Under the pieces are notes generated by a model. The model was not told the DNA's origin and did not search any database. It saw nothing but the letters and a program-made list of their open reading frames with translations. From Bacteroidota bacterium (GTDB lineage Bacteria > Bacteroidota > Bacteroidia > Bacteroidales > VadinHA17): a DNA stretch of 6,770 nt. The stretch lies in assembly GCA_030613125.1 (NCBI GenBank), contig JAUWMO010000188.1, forward strand, positions 1 through 6,770, written 5' to 3'. The translations under genes were made by a program, and so were the position numbers. Positions 1 through 6,578 of the stretch are shown one piece after another; the stretch's first letter is position 1; each line of letters begins with the position of its first letter.

Positions 1-1044
1 GTTTAAAATATAGTTGATCCGGTCCATTGAAGCCAAACCCTTTTGAATATTTATATATGCTGATGAAAAGCTCTTGGCAGGATTAATTACCTGAGAGAAT
101 ATAATTATGAAGGTAATAAACATTTCAGATGAAAGACTTGAAGATCCACCCAGCACTAATTTACCTCCGTACCACATAAGTATCATCATTACAACAGTTC
201 CCATAAACTCACTTAACGGACTTGCAAGATATCTGCGCCTGTGAACCTTTCTCTGTATTCTCGCATACAGATTATTAGTATTTGCAAATTTTCCGGAGAA
301 ATGATCTTCAGCATTAAAGGCCTTAATTATCCTCAGTCCCGATAATGTTTCATCAATTATGGATAATAGAAATCCCATTTTTTTCTGGCCTTTAAAGGAG
401 GTAGTCCTGAGTTTTCTTCCAAGTCGTCCAATAAAAAAGCCACTTAAAGGCAAAAGTATCAGAACAAAGAGTGTAAGCTGATAACTCATCAGGAACATGG
501 AAGTCAGAAAAATGATCATGGTGATAGGGTCCCTAAAGATCATTTCAAGTGAGTTCATTATTGATATTTCCACCTCTTTCACATCAGTAGAAATCCTTGA
601 TAACATATCTCCTTTTCTGGCTTCAGTATAATAGGACAAAGGCAGCCTCAGGATCTTATTATATATCTTGCTGCGAATATCCTGCTCAACTCCGGTACGG
701 ACCGGAGTAATGAAATAGTTGGATAAATATACAAATCCGGTTTTTAAAAACGTCACAATTACCACAGCTATACTAACCAGCAATAGTGCAGTTGTCTTGC
801 CATAATTAATTATAATATAACTCAAGGCGTAATTAACATTTGAGAATATGCTCTCTTTTGTCAGTTCAAAAGGGATTCTGTCGGTAACCAGGGACTGGGT
901 TTCAAACAGAATTTGAAGGAACGGAATTGCCATCGCAAATGAAAACAATGCAAAAATGGCCGACAGAATGTTGAAAACCACATTTAGTACTGCTTGTTTG
1001 TAATATGGCCTTACATAGGAAAGTACTTCAAGAAACTGTTTCAT
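1..1044 (-). CDS. ABC exporter, MsbA-like membrane-domain half (partial, cut by the left edge)
   Basis: My translation from the ATG at 1044 stays open for 348 codons to the window edge. It starts MKQFLEVLSYVRPYYK and shows the six-helix type I exporter membrane domain, with hydrophobic stretches near residues 18-42, 85-108, 173-187, 188-207, 281-297 and 307-323. Family hallmarks are the KGDMLSRISTDV segment (about 144-155) and DETLSGLRIIKAFNAE (231-246), the cytoplasmic coupling region found in MsbA/multidrug-type exporters. The ATP-binding domain (Walker A, signature, Walker B) should follow but lies outside the window, so ATPase competence cannot be checked. Such proteins work as inner-membrane dimers and export lipids or drugs; the substrate here is unknown. 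The start codon lies 13 nt downstream of the purB stop, so the two are probably cotranscribed. Family assignment is firm; calling it lipid A flippase msbA would be over-reading. Confidence 0.9.
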   Translation of the reverse strand, partial: MKQFLEVLSYVRPYYKQAVLNVVFNILSAIFALFSFAMAIPFLQILFETQSLVTDRIPFELTKESIFSNVNYALSYIIINYGKTTALLLVSIAVVIVTFLKTGFVYLSNYFITPVRTGVEQDIRSKIYNKILRLPLSYYTEARKGDMLSRISTDVKEVEISIMNSLEMIFRDPITMIIFLTSMFLMSYQLTLFVLILLPLSGFFIGRLGRKLRTTSFKGQKKMGFLLSIIDETLSGLRIIKAFNAEDHFSGKFANTNNLYARIQRKVHRRRYLASPLSEFMGTVVMMILMWYGGKLVLGGSSSLSSEMFITFIIIFSQVINPAKSFSSAYINIQKGLASMDRINYILN

Positions 1045-1057
1045 AATGTTTTATTCC

Positions 1058-2419
1058 TTAATCTGTCCCTGCAACACCTGTATAAGTAAATGGCGTAATT
1101 TTCAGTATCTCTTTCTTAACTTCTCCAGGAATATCAAGTTGATCCACAAACTTCATGATTGATTCTTTATCTATCCGTGTATTTTTCCTGGTCAGGTCTT
1201 TTAGTACTTCAAACGGTTTCGGATAACCTTCCCGTCTTAAAATAGTCTGGATAGCCTCCGCCACAACACTCCAGTTTTTTTCAAGGTCTTCTTTTATCAT
1301 CTTTTCATTAAGAATGAGTTTATTAAGTCCTTTTAATGTAGATTTTACTGCGATAATCGTATGCGCAACGGGAACACCTATATTCCGCAATACTGTTGAA
1401 TCTGTCAGGTCTCTTTGAAGACGTGAAATCGGAAGCTTCGCAGCAAGAAATTCAAAAACTGCATTTGCAATTCCTAAGTTACCCTCTGAGTTTTCAAAAT
1501 CGATAGGATTTATTTTATGTGGCATTGCAGATGAGCCTACTTCACCCTTCCTGATCTTTTGCTTGAAATAATCCATTGAAATATAGGTCCACATATCACG
1601 GTCAAGATCAATAATGATTGTGTTGATCCTTTTCAGATTGTCAAAAGCAGCAGCCAGAAAATCGTAATGTTCAATTTGAGTTGTAGTTTGTGACCTGTTA
1701 AGCTTCAAAACATTATTTACAAAATGATCTGCAAACCCGGGCCAGTTAATTTCAGGATAAGCTACATAATGAGCATTAAAATTTCCAGTTGCACCACCAA
1801 ACTTGGCAGATTTGGGAATTGACATCAAAATGCTAAGATGATTCTGAAGTCTCTCACTAAACACCTTTATCTCTTTACCAACAGTTGTTGGTGAAGCCGG
1901 TTGTCCATGTGTTCTGGCCAGCATAGGGATTCCCTTCCATTCCTGGGTGAGGAAATCCAGTTTTACAATTAACTTTTCCAGTAAGGGGGAGTAAACCTCA
2001 CAAATAGAATCGTAAAAAAGTTTAGGTATCGCAGTATTGTTTATATCCTGGGAAGTAAGTCCAAAATGAATGAACTCACTAAATTCTGAGAAACCCAGAT
2101 CCTGAAATATCTCCTTCATAAAATACTCAACCGCCTTGACGTCATGGTTTATTTTGGCTTCTATTTCTTTCATTCTATTTGCTGAGGCCAAATCAAAATT
2201 CTGATAGATTTCCCTCAACTTATCAAAACCATTGCGGGGAAAACTTTTTAATTGTGGAAGGGGAATAGAACACAGTTCAATAAAATATTCAACTTCTACT
2301 AAAAGCCTGTATCGGAATAACGCAGCTTCAGAGTAAAAGGGCGATAGTTCAATCACCTTATCCTTATATCTTCCGTCAACAGGAGATATTGCATTAAGTA
2401 CATCTGAGTTCATAAACAT
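1058..2419 (-). CDS. purB: Adenylosuccinate lyase
   Basis: This 453-aa protein closely follows the E. coli PurB type (456 aa). It catalyses two fumarate-releasing steps of purine synthesis: SAICAR to AICAR, and adenylosuccinate to AMP. The N-terminus AISPVDGRYKDK (10-21) is diagnostic. Also visible are TSQDINN (122-128), ARTHGQPASP (168-177) with the catalytic His171, TTQIEHYDF (246-254) and the fumarase/aspartase superfamily signature GSSAMPHKINP (295-305), which carries the mobile-loop serines 296-297. RDLTDSTVLRN (336-346) is also typical. The enzyme is a cytosolic homotetramer in known relatives. Two starts are possible, ATG at 2419 and ATG at 2413 (M3). The first is slightly favoured because a GAGG (2431-2434) lies 11 nt upstream of it. 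The gene heads a minus-strand unit with the ABC exporter. It is full length with no missing key residue. Confidence 0.97.
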   Translation of the reverse strand: MFMNSDVLNAISPVDGRYKDKVIELSPFYSEAALFRYRLLVEVEYFIELCSIPLPQLKSFPRNGFDKLREIYQNFDLASANRMKEIEAKINHDVKAVEYFMKEIFQDLGFSEFSEFIHFGLTSQDINNTAIPKLFYDSICEVYSPLLEKLIVKLDFLTQEWKGIPMLARTHGQPASPTTVGKEIKVFSERLQNHLSILMSIPKSAKFGGATGNFNAHYVAYPEINWPGFADHFVNNVLKLNRSQTTTQIEHYDFLAAAFDNLKRINTIIIDLDRDMWTYISMDYFKQKIRKGEVGSSAMPHKINPIDFENSEGNLGIANAVFEFLAAKLPISRLQRDLTDSTVLRNIGVPVAHTIIAVKSTLKGLNKLILNEKMIKEDLEKNWSVVAEAIQTILRREGYPKPFEVLKDLTRKNTRIDKESIMKFVDQLDIPGEVKKEILKITPFTYTGVAGTD

Positions 2420-2436
2420 TATGCTTAAAACCTCAA

Positions 2437-2444
2437 CAAAGGTA
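2437..2444 (-). promoter_or_regulatory. Candidate Bacteroidota -7 box of purB
   Basis: On the minus strand this reads TACCTTTG, a perfect match to the Bacteroidota -7 consensus TAnnTTTG. It ends 17 nt before the purB ATG, which would give a leader of roughly ten bases. I see no convincing TTTG -33 element at the expected 19-23 nt further upstream, so the call rests on one box. Confidence 0.45.
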
Positions 2445-2614
2445 AATATTTTAACCCGGAAATTCGATGTATCAGTATTAGGTTTATTAATATACTTATG
2501 ATTTTGGGAAATTGAGACTAATTAAATGATGGAAATATTTCGATAACCTGATTGCAGTTTCATCGGGATTTTAAATAATTTTGGACTACAGTTAATAATA
2601 AACACTGTTTTTTG

Positions 2615-2622
2615 TATTTTCA
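2615..2622 (+). promoter_or_regulatory. Weak candidate -7 box for the mqnA transcript
   Basis: TATTTTCA sits about 50 nt before the mqnA start and matches TAnnTTTG except at the last two bases. There is no clear -33 TTTG at the right spacing. An alternative is TACTTTTT at 2643-2650, which has one mismatch but lies very close to the ribosome binding site. The promoter must lie in this divergent gap, but its exact position is uncertain. Confidence 0.25.
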
Positions 2623-2656
2623 CAATCCTATTTCCATCTAAATACTTTTTTTAGAC

Positions 2657-2663
2657 AGAAGGA
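2657..2663 (+). promoter_or_regulatory. Shine-Dalgarno site of mqnA
   Basis: AGAAGGA lies 9 nt before the ATG at 2673. This is the clearest ribosome binding site in the window and supports that start over the in-frame ATG at 2679. Confidence 0.6.
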
Positions 2664-2672
2664 AAAGAATTA

Positions 2673-3443
2673 ATGAATATGCCATATAAATACAGGGTCT
2701 CAGCTGTTTCGTATTTGAATACCATACCATTTTTATATGGTTTACAAAACAATAAAATAAATAAGTATATTTATCTTTCTCTGGATAATCCTTCTGATTG
2801 CGCAGATAAACTCCTGAATGACGAGGTTGATATTGGCTTAATACCATCAGCTGTTTTGCCTTTGGTAAAAGAGGGAGAAATAATTTCTGATTATTGTATT
2901 GGCGCCACCAACAGGGTGAGGTCAGTTATCCTTTACAGTAATGAACCTATAGATCAGATAAATACAATTTTATTAGACTATCAATCAAGAACATCTGTGA
3001 ATCTGGTAAAGATCTTAGCTGATAAGTTCTGGAAAATCAAGGTAAACTGGCAACCCGCTTTCCCGGGATATGAAGAGACTCCACTAAACCGGTCGGAAGC
3101 AGCGGTAGTTATTGGAGACCGGTCTTTCATGATTGTCAATAACTATTCATATATATTTGATCTTTCAGCAGAGTGGTTTCGTTTTACCGGGTTACCTTTT
3201 GTTTTTGCAATATGGACATCTAACAAGCAGATCGAGCCTGAATTCCTAACAGAGTTCAATGAAGCTCTGAAATATGGTGTTAACAATATTCCACATGCAG
3301 TACAGTATGAACCTGAAAGTAAGGTGATGGATAAATTCGGGCTTCTCAATTATTTAACACAAAACATCAGCTATCCGCTTGATGAATTAAAAAGAGAAGG
3401 ATTACAACGATTTTTATATGAACTAAAAAATATTAAACTGTGA
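2673..3443 (+). CDS. mqnA: Chorismate dehydratase, futalosine menaquinone pathway
   Basis: This 256-aa protein has the size and hallmarks of MqnA, a periplasmic-binding-protein-like fold enzyme that dehydrates chorismate to 3-[(1-carboxyvinyl)oxy]benzoate, the entry to futalosine-based menaquinone synthesis. Visible motifs are RVSAVSYLNTIPF (8-20), VDIGLIPSAVLP (52-63), the SRTSVNL segment (105-111), VVIGDRSF (145-152) and the very characteristic DLSAEWFRFTGLPFVFAIW (163-181). No signal peptide is present, consistent with a cytosolic enzyme. The start at 2673 has a good Shine-Dalgarno site. Its stop overlaps the next start by 4 nt (GTGA), so it is the first gene of a coupled pair with the NfeD-type protease. 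No other futalosine gene (mqnB, C, D or E) is in the window, so they would have to lie elsewhere. MqnD is a homologue with a similar fold, but the motifs fit MqnA better. Confidence 0.92.
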   Translation: MNMPYKYRVSAVSYLNTIPFLYGLQNNKINKYIYLSLDNPSDCADKLLNDEVDIGLIPSAVLPLVKEGEIISDYCIGATNRVRSVILYSNEPIDQINTILLDYQSRTSVNLVKILADKFWKIKVNWQPAFPGYEETPLNRSEAAVVIGDRSFMIVNNYSYIFDLSAEWFRFTGLPFVFAIWTSNKQIEPEFLTEFNEALKYGVNNIPHAVQYEPESKVMDKFGLLNYLTQNISYPLDELKREGLQRFLYELKNIKL

Positions 3444-4861
3444 AAAAACTGAAATACTTCCAAATTATTCCTCTTATGCTTTTTCTTTTCTCTCTACAGG
3501 AATCTTTTGCCGCAGAGAATGATACAATCATTAAGAAAACTCTGGTATATAAGTTTGACATAAAAAAAGATATAGCTGAACCCGTATGGCGGGTAACAAA
3601 AGAAAGTTTTGAGGAGGCCACGGCTCTGGAAGCCGACTACATCATTATCCATATGAACACATATGGAGGAATGGTAAACTCAGCAGATTCTATTCGCACT
3701 AAAATACTGAACAGCAAAATACCTGTATTCGTTTTTATTGATAATAATGCTGCATCTGCCGGAGCTTTAATATCCATTGCCTGCGATAGTATTTATATGA
3801 GACCCGGTGGAAGCATTGGTGCTGCTACGGTTGTAAACCAGAAGGGCGAACAGGTACCTGACAAATACCAGTCATTTATGAGATCTACTATGCGTGCTAC
3901 TGCAGAAGCACATGGTAAAGATACGATCATAAAGGGAAGTGACACCCTGATAACCTGGCACCGTAATCCCAGTATAGCTGAAGCAATGGTTGATCCGTCA
4001 ATTTATGTTGAAAATGTTAGTGATACCGGAAAAGTACTCACACTCACTGCAGAGGAGGCTATCAAGCTAGGCTTTTGTGAAGGATTGGCCGAAAATATTG
4101 ATGATGCTCTTAAACATGCGGGAGTTAAAAACTACGAACTCAAAGAGTACATCCCAACTTCCCTTGACAAGATCATTCATTTCCTGGTCAATCCGTTGAT
4201 TTCAGGCATTCTGATAATGATCATAATTGGGGGGATATACTACGAGCTGCAAAGCCCGGGGATTGGATTTCCACTTGGTGCCGCTGCAGTAGCAGCTTTG
4301 CTCTACTTCGCTCCCCTATACCTCGAAGGTCTTGCCGAACACTGGGAATTACTTCTTTTTCTTGTTGGAATCATACTCATTGTAGTGGAAATATTTGCTA
4401 TTCCTGGTTTCGGAGTAGCCGGAGTTTCAGGTATTATTCTGGTAATCACCGGACTAACTCTTAGTTTAGTCGATAATATTGTTTTCCAGTTAGATATAAA
4501 ACTGGCAATTGATGCTTTGGTCAAAGCCCTGTTCATTGTACTGGTTTCAATTTTCATGTCGCTTACACTTTCACTGATTCTTACAAAACAGTTATTTACA
4601 TCAAGAAAATTTAAATTCGCCCTTTATTCTGTTCAGGAAAAAGAGCTGGGTTTTGTTGGAGTTGATGCGGCAGGTCAAAAAAAGAATATTGGAAAAACCG
4701 GAATAGCGGTTACTATTCTTCGTCCAGCAGGAAAAATTGAGATTGACGACAATATGTATGATGCAATATCTGAAGTCGGATATATAAATAAGGGTGAAAA
4801 AATAATTGTTGTAAAGGACGAAGCAGGACAGCTGTATGTGGTTAAAAGCCAAGATAGTTAA
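3440..4861 (+). CDS. Long-form NfeD membrane-bound serine protease (ClpP-class)
   Basis: This 473-aa protein starts at a GTG overlapping the mqnA stop. An N-terminal signal peptide (residues 1-24, MKKLKYFQ to SFA) is followed by a ClpP/crotonase-fold protease domain (about 30-235). It contains NTYGGMVNSADSIRTKI (73-89), the nucleophile region AASAGALI with Ser106, and RPGGSIGAA (121-129). Lys142 in PDKYQSF aligns with the catalytic Lys138 of the archaeal homologue PH1510, so the Ser/Lys dyad looks intact. Four or five membrane helices follow (about 245-268, 274-295, 302-322, 324-345 and 355-385). A C-terminal OB-fold NfeD domain (about 400-470) contains GKTGIAVTILRPAGKIEID. Known relatives cleave hydrophobic segments of membrane proteins such as stomatin, and are often paired with a stomatin/flotillin gene. 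No such partner is present here. The substrate is unknown. The name nfeD is family-level only. Confidence 0.9.
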   Translation: MKKLKYFQIIPLMLFLFSLQESFAAENDTIIKKTLVYKFDIKKDIAEPVWRVTKESFEEATALEADYIIIHMNTYGGMVNSADSIRTKILNSKIPVFVFIDNNAASAGALISIACDSIYMRPGGSIGAATVVNQKGEQVPDKYQSFMRSTMRATAEAHGKDTIIKGSDTLITWHRNPSIAEAMVDPSIYVENVSDTGKVLTLTAEEAIKLGFCEGLAENIDDALKHAGVKNYELKEYIPTSLDKIIHFLVNPLISGILIMIIIGGIYYELQSPGIGFPLGAAAVAALLYFAPLYLEGLAEHWELLLFLVGIILIVVEIFAIPGFGVAGVSGIILVITGLTLSLVDNIVFQLDIKLAIDALVKALFIVLVSIFMSLTLSLILTKQLFTSRKFKFALYSVQEKELGFVGVDAAGQKKNIGKTGIAVTILRPAGKIEIDDNMYDAISEVGYINKGEKIIVVKDEAGQLYVVKSQDS

Positions 4862-5007
4862 ATATCCACACTATAAGAAGGTGGCTTTCTAATTCAAATT
4901 AAAAGGCTTTTCAAAGTACAATATCTATGAGCAACAAACCGGATTTCATTATTGGAAATGTAAAACATCTTTCACCTGAATACTCTTCATGATACACGAA
5001 AAAACAT

Positions 5008-5015
5008 TATCTTTA
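5008..5015 (+). promoter_or_regulatory. Weak candidate -7 box for the 82-aa HTH gene
   Basis: TATCTTTA lies 33 nt before the ATG at 5049 and matches TAnnTTTG except for the final base. No clear -33 box is visible upstream. The 187-nt gap 4862-5048 otherwise contains no convincing gene or terminator. Confidence 0.3.
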
Positions 5016-5048
5016 TAACCCTTTTCTTATAATAAAATACTGAAAAAT

Positions 5049-5297
5049 ATGACAAAAACAATCACTTTCAATGAGTTACGCAGGATAAAGGATCAATTGC
5101 CAGACGGAAGCATGCATAGAATTGCTGAAAAACTTGACCTTAATGTGGAAACAGTACGTAACTATTTTGGTGGAGCAAATTATATTAGGGGTGAAAGCGC
5201 AGGTATTCATATCGAACAGGGACCAGATGGTGGAGTTGTAACACTTGATGATACAACAATCCTTGATCTGGCAATGGAAATTGCAGAATCAAAATAA
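5049..5297 (+). CDS. Small helix-turn-helix protein of a Bacteroidota type
   Basis: This 82-aa protein begins MTKTITFNELRRIKDQLPDG. Residues 21-42 (SMHRIAEKLDLNVETVRNYFGG) read as a helix-turn-helix: a first helix with RIAEKLDL, a turn, and a recognition helix VETVRNYF. The tail (52-80) has GIHIEQGPDGGVVTLDDTT followed by a short helix. I recognise this architecture as a conserved small protein usually labelled DNA-binding protein in Bacteroidota genomes; its targets are not known to me. The start is the only ATG giving the full HTH, and there is no Shine-Dalgarno site, only an A-rich leader. It appears to be a single-gene unit: 187 nt from the upstream gene and closed by a strong terminator. 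DNA binding is inferred from the HTH-like pattern, and no ligand or partner domain is visible. Confidence 0.85.
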   Translation: MTKTITFNELRRIKDQLPDGSMHRIAEKLDLNVETVRNYFGGANYIRGESAGIHIEQGPDGGVVTLDDTTILDLAMEIAESK

Positions 5298-5321
5298 TCC
5301 TTTTTATTACTATATTGAATT

Positions 5322-5353
5322 AAGGCAGGAAAGGTTTCTTTTTTGCCTTTTTT
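5322..5353 (+). terminator. Strong intrinsic terminator after the 82-aa HTH gene
   Basis: A 12-base arm (5322-5333, AAGGCAGGAAAG) pairs along its whole length, with two G-U pairs, to 5338-5349 (CTTTTTTGCCTT) around a GTTT loop, and runs into a T-run (5348-5353). It starts 24 nt after the HTH gene stop and ends 8 nt before the start codon of the HD-domain gene. Confidence 0.85.
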
Positions 5354-5361
5354 ATTGCATA

Positions 5362-6231
5362 ATGAACTCTGATGTTCACCAAAATATTATCAAGATTGAA
5401 AAAAAGTGGCTGCATACACTTTATGATCATATAAAAACCGGGCTGGCAAATGTATGGATCCCGTCACATGACGAGACACACTCCCTCAGAGTATGGTTTT
5501 ATGCCTGTCAGCTTTTTCTTTCACTTGAACAGCAAAACATCATTCCCCGGTTCGAAGATATTGAAAAAGCAATTATTGCAATCTTTTTCCACGATCTGGG
5601 AATGTCGGAAAGCCTCCGGCCTGAACATGGAATAATTAGCCGCAGAAAATGTGAAGGGTTTTTTAAAAAGAATCATTTAACAAAACCTGAAGGTTTTAGC
5701 AAAATTCTTGATGCGATTGAATACCATGATGATAAAACTTACAGGGAATTTGCATTTAAGGATGAGTTAAGCAAAACTGATGTTCTAACCGTATTGTGCA
5801 TTTCTGATGATCTGGATGCTTTCGGATTAGTGGGGGTGTACCGTTTCTGGGAGATCTATTCACTCAGACAAATTCCGGAAAAAATGATCCCTTTAAAAGT
5901 CTTGTCCAGCCTGGAAAATCGCTTTGATAATTTCTCAAAAGGCTTCTCATTCCTCGATGATTTTTTTGAAAATCAAAAAAGCAGATTTTTGCGAACCCGG
6001 AATTTCTTTTCTGTTTTGTCAAATGAGATGAGGAAAATTGAAAAACTGAATAAGACTGCCTACGCAATTAAAGTAATATCATTATTAAATGAATTGGTTC
6101 TTCAAGACCGCCAAAGCCCGGAAATTATATATCAGCTCGTGCAACAAAAAAATATTAACACTAATGTTCTCGACTTCTTTAAAAACTTTAACAAAGAATA
6201 TAATATTGGTCAGCAGTTGCTTATACCATAA
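5362..6231 (+). CDS. Uncharacterised HD-domain protein
   Basis: Starting at the ATG at 5362 the protein is 289 aa, MNSDVHQNIIKIEKKW onward. It carries the HD phosphohydrolase pattern: SHDETHSLRVW (35-45) with His36/His40, FFHDLGM (75-81) with His77-Asp78, EHGIISRR (88-95), a later YHDD (121-124), and SDDLDAFG (148-155) supplying the final Asp. These would ligate one or two metal ions in a soluble hydrolase acting on a phosphate ester such as a nucleotide. Residues from about 160 to 289 are mostly helical-looking and match no family I know. The frame is open upstream to 5245, but that extension overlaps the HTH gene in another frame and crosses the terminator, and its translation (rich in Y, F, Q and N) looks non-coding. 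No Shine-Dalgarno site is seen. HD fold is confident; substrate is unknown. A degenerate hairpin follows one base after the stop. Confidence 0.82.
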   Translation: MNSDVHQNIIKIEKKWLHTLYDHIKTGLANVWIPSHDETHSLRVWFYACQLFLSLEQQNIIPRFEDIEKAIIAIFFHDLGMSESLRPEHGIISRRKCEGFFKKNHLTKPEGFSKILDAIEYHDDKTYREFAFKDELSKTDVLTVLCISDDLDAFGLVGVYRFWEIYSLRQIPEKMIPLKVLSSLENRFDNFSKGFSFLDDFFENQKSRFLRTRNFFSVLSNEMRKIEKLNKTAYAIKVISLLNELVLQDRQSPEIIYQLVQQKNINTNVLDFFKNFNKEYNIGQQLLIP

Positions 6232-6265
6232 TGAGATACCCCGCCTTTAGCAGCGTGGTATTTCA
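6232..6265 (+). repeat. Imperfect long hairpin directly after the HD gene stop
   Basis: TGAGATACCcCGC pairs with GCGtGGTATTTCA around the TTTAGC-containing loop (6246-6251). There are two mismatches (C6241-T6256 and C6245-A6252) and one G-U pair. The arms look like a decayed perfect palindrome with core ACCCCGCC/GGCGGGGT. No T-run follows, so it is not a classic terminator; it may protect the mRNA 3' end or be a REP-like element. Confidence 0.7.
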
Positions 6266-6279
6266 ATGTAATTTTACAT
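6266..6279. repeat. Short AT-rich inverted repeat
   Basis: ATGTAA-TT-TTACAT is a perfect 6-bp inverted repeat starting at the very next base after the preceding hairpin. Its AT composition and two-base spacer make a stable RNA hairpin doubtful. Confidence 0.5.
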
Positions 6280-6285
6280 ATTTAT

Positions 6286-6299
6286 CGCCTCAAGAGGCG
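6286..6299. repeat. GC-rich inverted repeat
   Basis: CGCCTC-AA-GAGGCG is a perfect inverted repeat, realistically a 5-bp stem with a CAAG loop. AGGCGG (6295-6300) can also pair with CCGCCT (6241-6246) in the first hairpin, giving a mutually exclusive longer-range fold. Confidence 0.6.
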
Positions 6300-6463
6300 G
6301 AGAACCAGTCTGTCGGCAGTATGTTTCTTCACAATAAAGGTAACAATTTAAATTTTTATTATCAGTACATTTACTAAGAAGAAAACAAACAAGCAAGTAT
6401 TGAATAATCTGTTAAGAATGAAGCAGAATATTAAGGAGAGCAAGTTGAAAAATCACAAACGAG

Positions 6464-6478
6464 TTTTACGAAGTAAAA
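6464..6478. repeat. Hairpin A of the array
   Basis: TTTTAC-GAA-GTAAAA is a perfect 6-bp stem with a 3-base loop, AT-rich, directly followed by an ATCACAA word. Confidence 0.5.
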
Positions 6479-6491
6479 TCACAATGAATAA

Positions 6492-6513
6492 CCCGATAGA
6501 ATAAAGTATTGGG
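6492..6513. repeat. Hairpin B of the array (CCC/GGG)
   Basis: CCCGATA (6492-6498) pairs with TATTGGG (6507-6513), 7 bp with one G-U pair and an 8-base loop. It is preceded by ATGAATAA, as hairpin D is. Confidence 0.55.
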
Positions 6514-6549
6514 ATAAGATTATATGACAATATATCACAATACAAAAAA

Positions 6550-6566
6550 AAATCCCAAAGGGATTT
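6550..6566. repeat. Hairpin C of the array (CCC/GGG)
   Basis: AAATCCC (6550-6556) pairs perfectly with GGGATTT (6560-6566) around an AAA loop. It is preceded by an A-run and followed by AACTATGAATAACCCC, which leads into hairpin D. Confidence 0.7.
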
Positions 6567-6578
6567 AACTATGAATAA

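Noticed and set aside
2420..2672. Riboswitch (for example purine-type) in the purB or mqnA leader
   Set aside because: The leaders look too short or lack any recognisable conserved aptamer core; only AT-rich sequence and a small palindrome are present.
2638..2847. Minus-strand open frame of 69 codons opposite the start of mqnA
   Set aside because: It lies antisense to a confidently identified gene, its translation has no recognisable domain, and it has no independent signals. The other short frames opposite or inside mqnA, the NfeD gene and the HD gene (3143-3349, 3433-3621, 4303-4557, 4601-4852, 5450-5635, 5864-6067) fail for the same reasons.
4866..4884. CCAC/GTGG hairpin as terminator of the mqnA-NfeD unit
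   Set aside because: The stem is only 4 bp with an 11-base loop and there is no real T-run; not supportable as a terminator.
4927..4992. 21-codon open frame after the NfeD gene
   Set aside because: It is short, has no ribosome site and no recognisable motif; chance in a 187-nt gap.
5245..5361. A 39-residue N-terminal extension of the HD protein
   Set aside because: It overlaps the HTH gene in another frame and runs through the terminator hairpin. Its composition does not resemble a folded N-terminus, and the ATG at 5362 fits the start of the HD family better.
6418..6504. 28-codon open frame in the hairpin region
   Set aside because: It runs through hairpin A and into hairpin B, has a lysine-rich low-complexity translation, and no homology is recognised.
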